A DNA stretch of 7,786 bases from a bacterium (lineage in GTDB: Bacteria > Bacillota_A > Clostridia > Lachnospirales > Lachnospiraceae): NCBI GenBank assembly GCA_004562915.1, contig SFQZ01000105.1, positions 1 through 7,786 of the forward strand, in the 5' to 3' direction. The position numbers and the translations under genes were made by a program. The notes beneath the pieces are model-generated. The model made no database searches. It worked only from the letters and a program-made list of their open reading frames with translations, and was not told where the DNA came from. Positions within the stretch are counted from its first letter, which is position 1. Each line of letters starts with the position of its first letter. This document shows positions 5,101-7,786 of the stretch, in pieces.

Positions 5101-7305
5101 ATGAGATCTGTATATAAAGCGCATATTAATGAAAATACAGGGGCAATTCAGACTGTTAAAGAACACAGTGAGAATACGGCTGATCTATGCAGGCAATTTG
5201 CCGTACCGATATTAAAAAATTTCACATATAATGTGGGATTGCTGCATGACATAGGAAAATTTCAGGAAGATTTTCAGCGTCGGATTGATGGAGAAAATAT
5301 TAAAGTGGAACATTCTACTTGCGGAGCACTTGTGGCAAAAGAATTATATCCTGATGCGGCGATAGCTTTGATGATGGAATATTGCATTGCCGGGCATCAC
5401 AGTGGCATACCGGATGGCGGTTATAAGAACGATACATCCGATATGACTACACTATCTGGAAGATTGAAACGTAATTTTGAGGATTATAGTGCATATAAAG
5501 AAGGAATAGAGTTGCTCGAAATTAACCGAAATGAAATTTTGAGTTTTTTGATGCAGGACTGTGGAAAAAACATAGAAATACTGGTAGATAAATTTGCTTT
5601 TTTAACACGATATGTATTTTCCTGCCTGGTGGATGCGGATTCTATTGATACAGCCCGTTTTTGCAACGGGGATAAGATACGCCCATTGACTGCGGATTTT
5701 CATGCATGTTTGGAGAAAGTGAATTCGAAGCTTTCTTCTTTTGTCTGTACGACGCCCCTACAGAAAACGCGTGCGCTTTTGCAACAGCAGGTGTTTGATA
5801 AGACAGATGTAAACGGAGAAATCTATCTTATGAATATGCCAACCGGAAGCGGAAAGACATTGTGCAGTGTGAAATTTGCTTTGGAAAGAGCAATTAAGGC
5901 AGGAAAGAAGAAAATTATTTATATAATTCCCTATAATAGTATTATTGATCAGACAATGGTCGTATTTGAAGAAATGTTTGGATCTGATGCGGAAATCCTG
6001 CGCCATCAGTCAACTTTTTCTTATGAAGAAAATGATTATGCAGAAGATTACCGAAGGGCAGCGAAAAGTGCGGCTGAGAACTGGGATGTGGAATCGATTA
6101 TAGTTACCACAGCTGTTCAGTTTTTTGAATCCGTTTATGCAAATAAACGAGGCAAACTTCGAAAGATGCATAACATGGCAGACAGTATACTGATTTTTGA
6201 TGAAGCACATTTAATGCCGCAGAATTATTTGCAGCCATGTCTTCGTGTTATTACATATATTACAAAATATTTGAATAGTGAAGCAGTATTTCTTACAGCA
6301 ACGATGCCCGATTTTCCTAAATTGCTTCGGCAGTATGCATTGGAAAATAGCCAGATAATTGATTTGATCGATAATACATCTATGTTTTGCGCATTTCAAA
6401 AATGTAAGTACCAGTTGCTGGGGAAGCTTCGTGCGGAAAGCCTTCTTGAAAAAGCCATGAGTTATCCATCATCATTGATTATTGTGAATAAAAAAAAGTC
6501 TGCAAAAAAGCTTTTTGAATTATGTGGCGGAAAAAAATACCATTTGTCCACATATATGACAGCGTATGATCGTGAAATCATAATTCGTGAAATACGAGAT
6601 GAATTAAAGCAATTAGAAATAGATTTTCCGGATTATAAAGATGTACCTCAGGACAGACGAATTACAATAATATCTACATCTTTAATTGAAGCGGGAGTGG
6701 ATCTTGATATTTATACAGTGTTTCGTGAATTGTCGGGACTCGATAGTATTTTGCAGGCTGGAGGAAGGTGTAACCGAGAGGGAAAACGTACTCAGGCTGA
6801 AGTGTATATATTCGAGTTTGATGATGAAAACAGGACTTTACAGGATATGAAAAGTAATATTACCTCTGGCATTTTAGATAAATATGAAGATATTTCATGC
6901 CCAGAGAGCATTAAAGAATATTATGACAGATTATTTTTTACAAAAAGTGATGCTTTAAAAGGAAAGACAATTACCCGGAATTGTTCTGATATTTCCTGTA
7001 TACCGTTTGCTGAATATGCACGGGACTTTGAACTGATTGATTCTGGAACGATTTCGTTGGTTGTACCGAGGGATGAGCAGAGCAGAGAAATTATAGATTC
7101 GTTGAGATTTACAGGAGGTGGCCTTGGTATTGCAAGACGTTTACAAAAGTATACATGCTCTATTTATCAGAAAGAGCTTGACGATCTGATTCGTCAGCAT
7201 GTGGTAGATGATTTTGGGACGGGTATTTTATGTCTTACAAATACAGATTATTATGATGAAAATACAGGTGTTACATTTGAAGCAAAAGATTATTTTGTAT
7301 GCTAG
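5101..7305 (+). CDS. cas3: CRISPR-associated helicase/nuclease Cas3, type I-C
   Basis: Cas3 is recruited to target DNA already bound by Cascade, then unwinds and cuts it with ATP and metal ions. From the ATG at 5101 it has 734 residues, close to the usual size of type I-C Cas3. The N-terminal HD nuclease domain shows H22, H49-D50, H71 and H99-H100. The superfamily 2 helicase core follows: Walker A PTGSGKT (247-253), DEAH (367-370), motif III TATMP (399-403), motif V STSLIEAGVDLD (525-536) and motif VI QAGGRCNR (552-559). All key residues are present, so it should be active. The start is uncertain. ATG 5101 fits the family N-terminus (VYKAHINE) but has only GGAG 12 nt upstream; TTG 5071 has AAGGG at 6 nt and would add 10 residues; ATG 5083 lacks a clear site. 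cas5c follows after 47 bp in the same direction. Confidence 0.95.
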   Translation: MRSVYKAHINENTGAIQTVKEHSENTADLCRQFAVPILKNFTYNVGLLHDIGKFQEDFQRRIDGENIKVEHSTCGALVAKELYPDAAIALMMEYCIAGHHSGIPDGGYKNDTSDMTTLSGRLKRNFEDYSAYKEGIELLEINRNEILSFLMQDCGKNIEILVDKFAFLTRYVFSCLVDADSIDTARFCNGDKIRPLTADFHACLEKVNSKLSSFVCTTPLQKTRALLQQQVFDKTDVNGEIYLMNMPTGSGKTLCSVKFALERAIKAGKKKIIYIIPYNSIIDQTMVVFEEMFGSDAEILRHQSTFSYEENDYAEDYRRAAKSAAENWDVESIIVTTAVQFFESVYANKRGKLRKMHNMADSILIFDEAHLMPQNYLQPCLRVITYITKYLNSEAVFLTATMPDFPKLLRQYALENSQIIDLIDNTSMFCAFQKCKYQLLGKLRAESLLEKAMSYPSSLIIVNKKKSAKKLFELCGGKKYHLSTYMTAYDREIIIREIRDELKQLEIDFPDYKDVPQDRRITIISTSLIEAGVDLDIYTVFRELSGLDSILQAGGRCNREGKRTQAEVYIFEFDDENRTLQDMKSNITSGILDKYEDISCPESIKEYYDRLFFTKSDALKGKTITRNCSDISCIPFAEYARDFELIDSGTISLVVPRDEQSREIIDSLRFTGGGLGIARRLQKYTCSIYQKELDDLIRQHVVDDFGTGILCLTNTDYYDENTGVTFEAKDYFVC

Positions 7306-7310
7306 GCGAT

Positions 7311-7324
7311 TGATTAAGTAATCA
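7311..7324. repeat. Palindrome between cas3 and cas5c
   Basis: TGATTA-AG-TAATCA is a 6-bp inverted repeat with a 2-nt centre, 6 nt after the cas3 stop. The loop is too tight for a stable RNA hairpin and no T-run follows, so it is not a terminator. A protein-binding site or chance are both possible. Confidence 0.5.
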
Positions 7325-7352
7325 GAACTGTTAAGAAAGGAGTGAAACAGGT

Positions 7353-7786
7353 ATGAGCTATGGCTTTAAGATAATAGTAGAAGGTGATTACGCATGCTTT
7401 ACCAGACCGGAACTTAAGGTTGAAAGAGTAAGTTATGATGTCCCTACGCCAGGAGCGTTGGAAGGGATGCTTAAAAGTGTGTATTGGAAACCGTCCATAC
7501 GGTATGTGATTGATAAAATCATTGTATTTAATGAGATAGATTTTATCAATATCCGAAGGAATGAAGTGAAGGACAAGGTGCTTTACAGTGCAATAAAAAA
7601 TCAGATGAAAGGTAAAGATACAGATCCATGTATCTATGCATCAGAGAGCAGAAGTCAGAGAGCTTCTATGATTTTAAAAAATGTAAAGTATGGTGTGGAA
7701 TTTCATTTTGAATTGACCGGTTTAAAAAACGAACAGGAAAACGATGGGGAAAATAAGCATTTTAATATCATTAAACGCAGACTGGA
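7353..7786 (+). CDS. cas5c: Cas5c (Cas5d), type I-C crRNA endonuclease and Cascade subunit, 3'-truncated by window edge
   Basis: The first 144 residues are present and the gene runs off the right edge. It begins MSYGFKIIVEGDYACFTRPE and continues with VSYDVPTPGALEGML and YWKPSIRYVIDKI, the conserved N-terminal ferredoxin-like (RAMP) fold of Cas5c. SQRASMILKNVKYGVEFHFE is also typical. In type I-C, which lacks Cas6, Cas5c cleaves the CRISPR precursor RNA and stays on its 5' handle within Cascade. Y44 (YWKP) and K135-H136 (NKHFNI) appear to match the tyrosine, lysine and histidine reported as catalytic in Bacillus halodurans Cas5d; that match is from memory, without an alignment. AAAGGAG (7336-7342) lies 10 nt before the ATG. 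The gene is 47 bp behind cas3 in the same direction, and this order marks a type I-C operon that should continue with cas8c and cas7. Confidence 0.93.
   Translation, partial: MSYGFKIIVEGDYACFTRPELKVERVSYDVPTPGALEGMLKSVYWKPSIRYVIDKIIVFNEIDFINIRRNEVKDKVLYSAIKNQMKGKDTDPCIYASESRSQRASMILKNVKYGVEFHFELTGLKNEQENDGENKHFNIIKRRL

Overview
The window looks like chromosomal DNA of an anaerobic, low-to-mid-GC Firmicute, most likely a gut member of the Lachnospiraceae (Clostridia). This rests on the style of the proteins (a rubrerythrin, a Csp-like subtilase with no signal peptide, an AAA/DUF4143 ATPase), strong AGGAGG-type ribosome binding sites and a type I-C CRISPR-Cas operon. The genus cannot be read from the sequence. 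All five genes point rightward.

Left part (1-3466), housekeeping and accessory genes: the 3' part of a family 2 glycosyltransferase whose start lies off the left edge, then a rubrerythrin (peroxide defence) behind its own candidate promoter, then a Csp-like S8 serine protease 49 bp downstream that may share the rubrerythrin transcript. The glycosyltransferase has a sharp composition break near base 540 (about 51% to 33% G+C by hand count). The protease gene contains a perfect 13-bp inverted repeat at the prodomain/catalytic-domain junction.

Middle part (3461-4920): a tandem array of three 33-34 bp direct repeats begins inside the last codons of the protease and supplies its stop codon. It leads directly into an ATPase of the AAA_14/DUF4143 type with a PD-(D/E)XK-like C-terminal segment. 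The third repeat overlaps a good candidate promoter, and the gene probably starts at a TTG behind a near-perfect Shine-Dalgarno. Repeats plus ATPase look like one inserted cassette and are the least understood item in the window.

Right part (4921-7786): a very AT-rich leader, then cas3 (HD nuclease plus helicase) and the 5' part of cas5c, the first two genes of a type I-C CRISPR-Cas operon. The remaining cas genes (normally cas8c, cas7, cas4, cas1, cas2) and the CRISPR array would lie beyond the right edge. In this system Cas5c processes the crRNA and belongs to the Cascade complex, which finds target DNA; Cas3 then unwinds and degrades it. No rRNA, tRNA, insertion sequence, convincing intrinsic terminator or CRISPR array is visible in the window.
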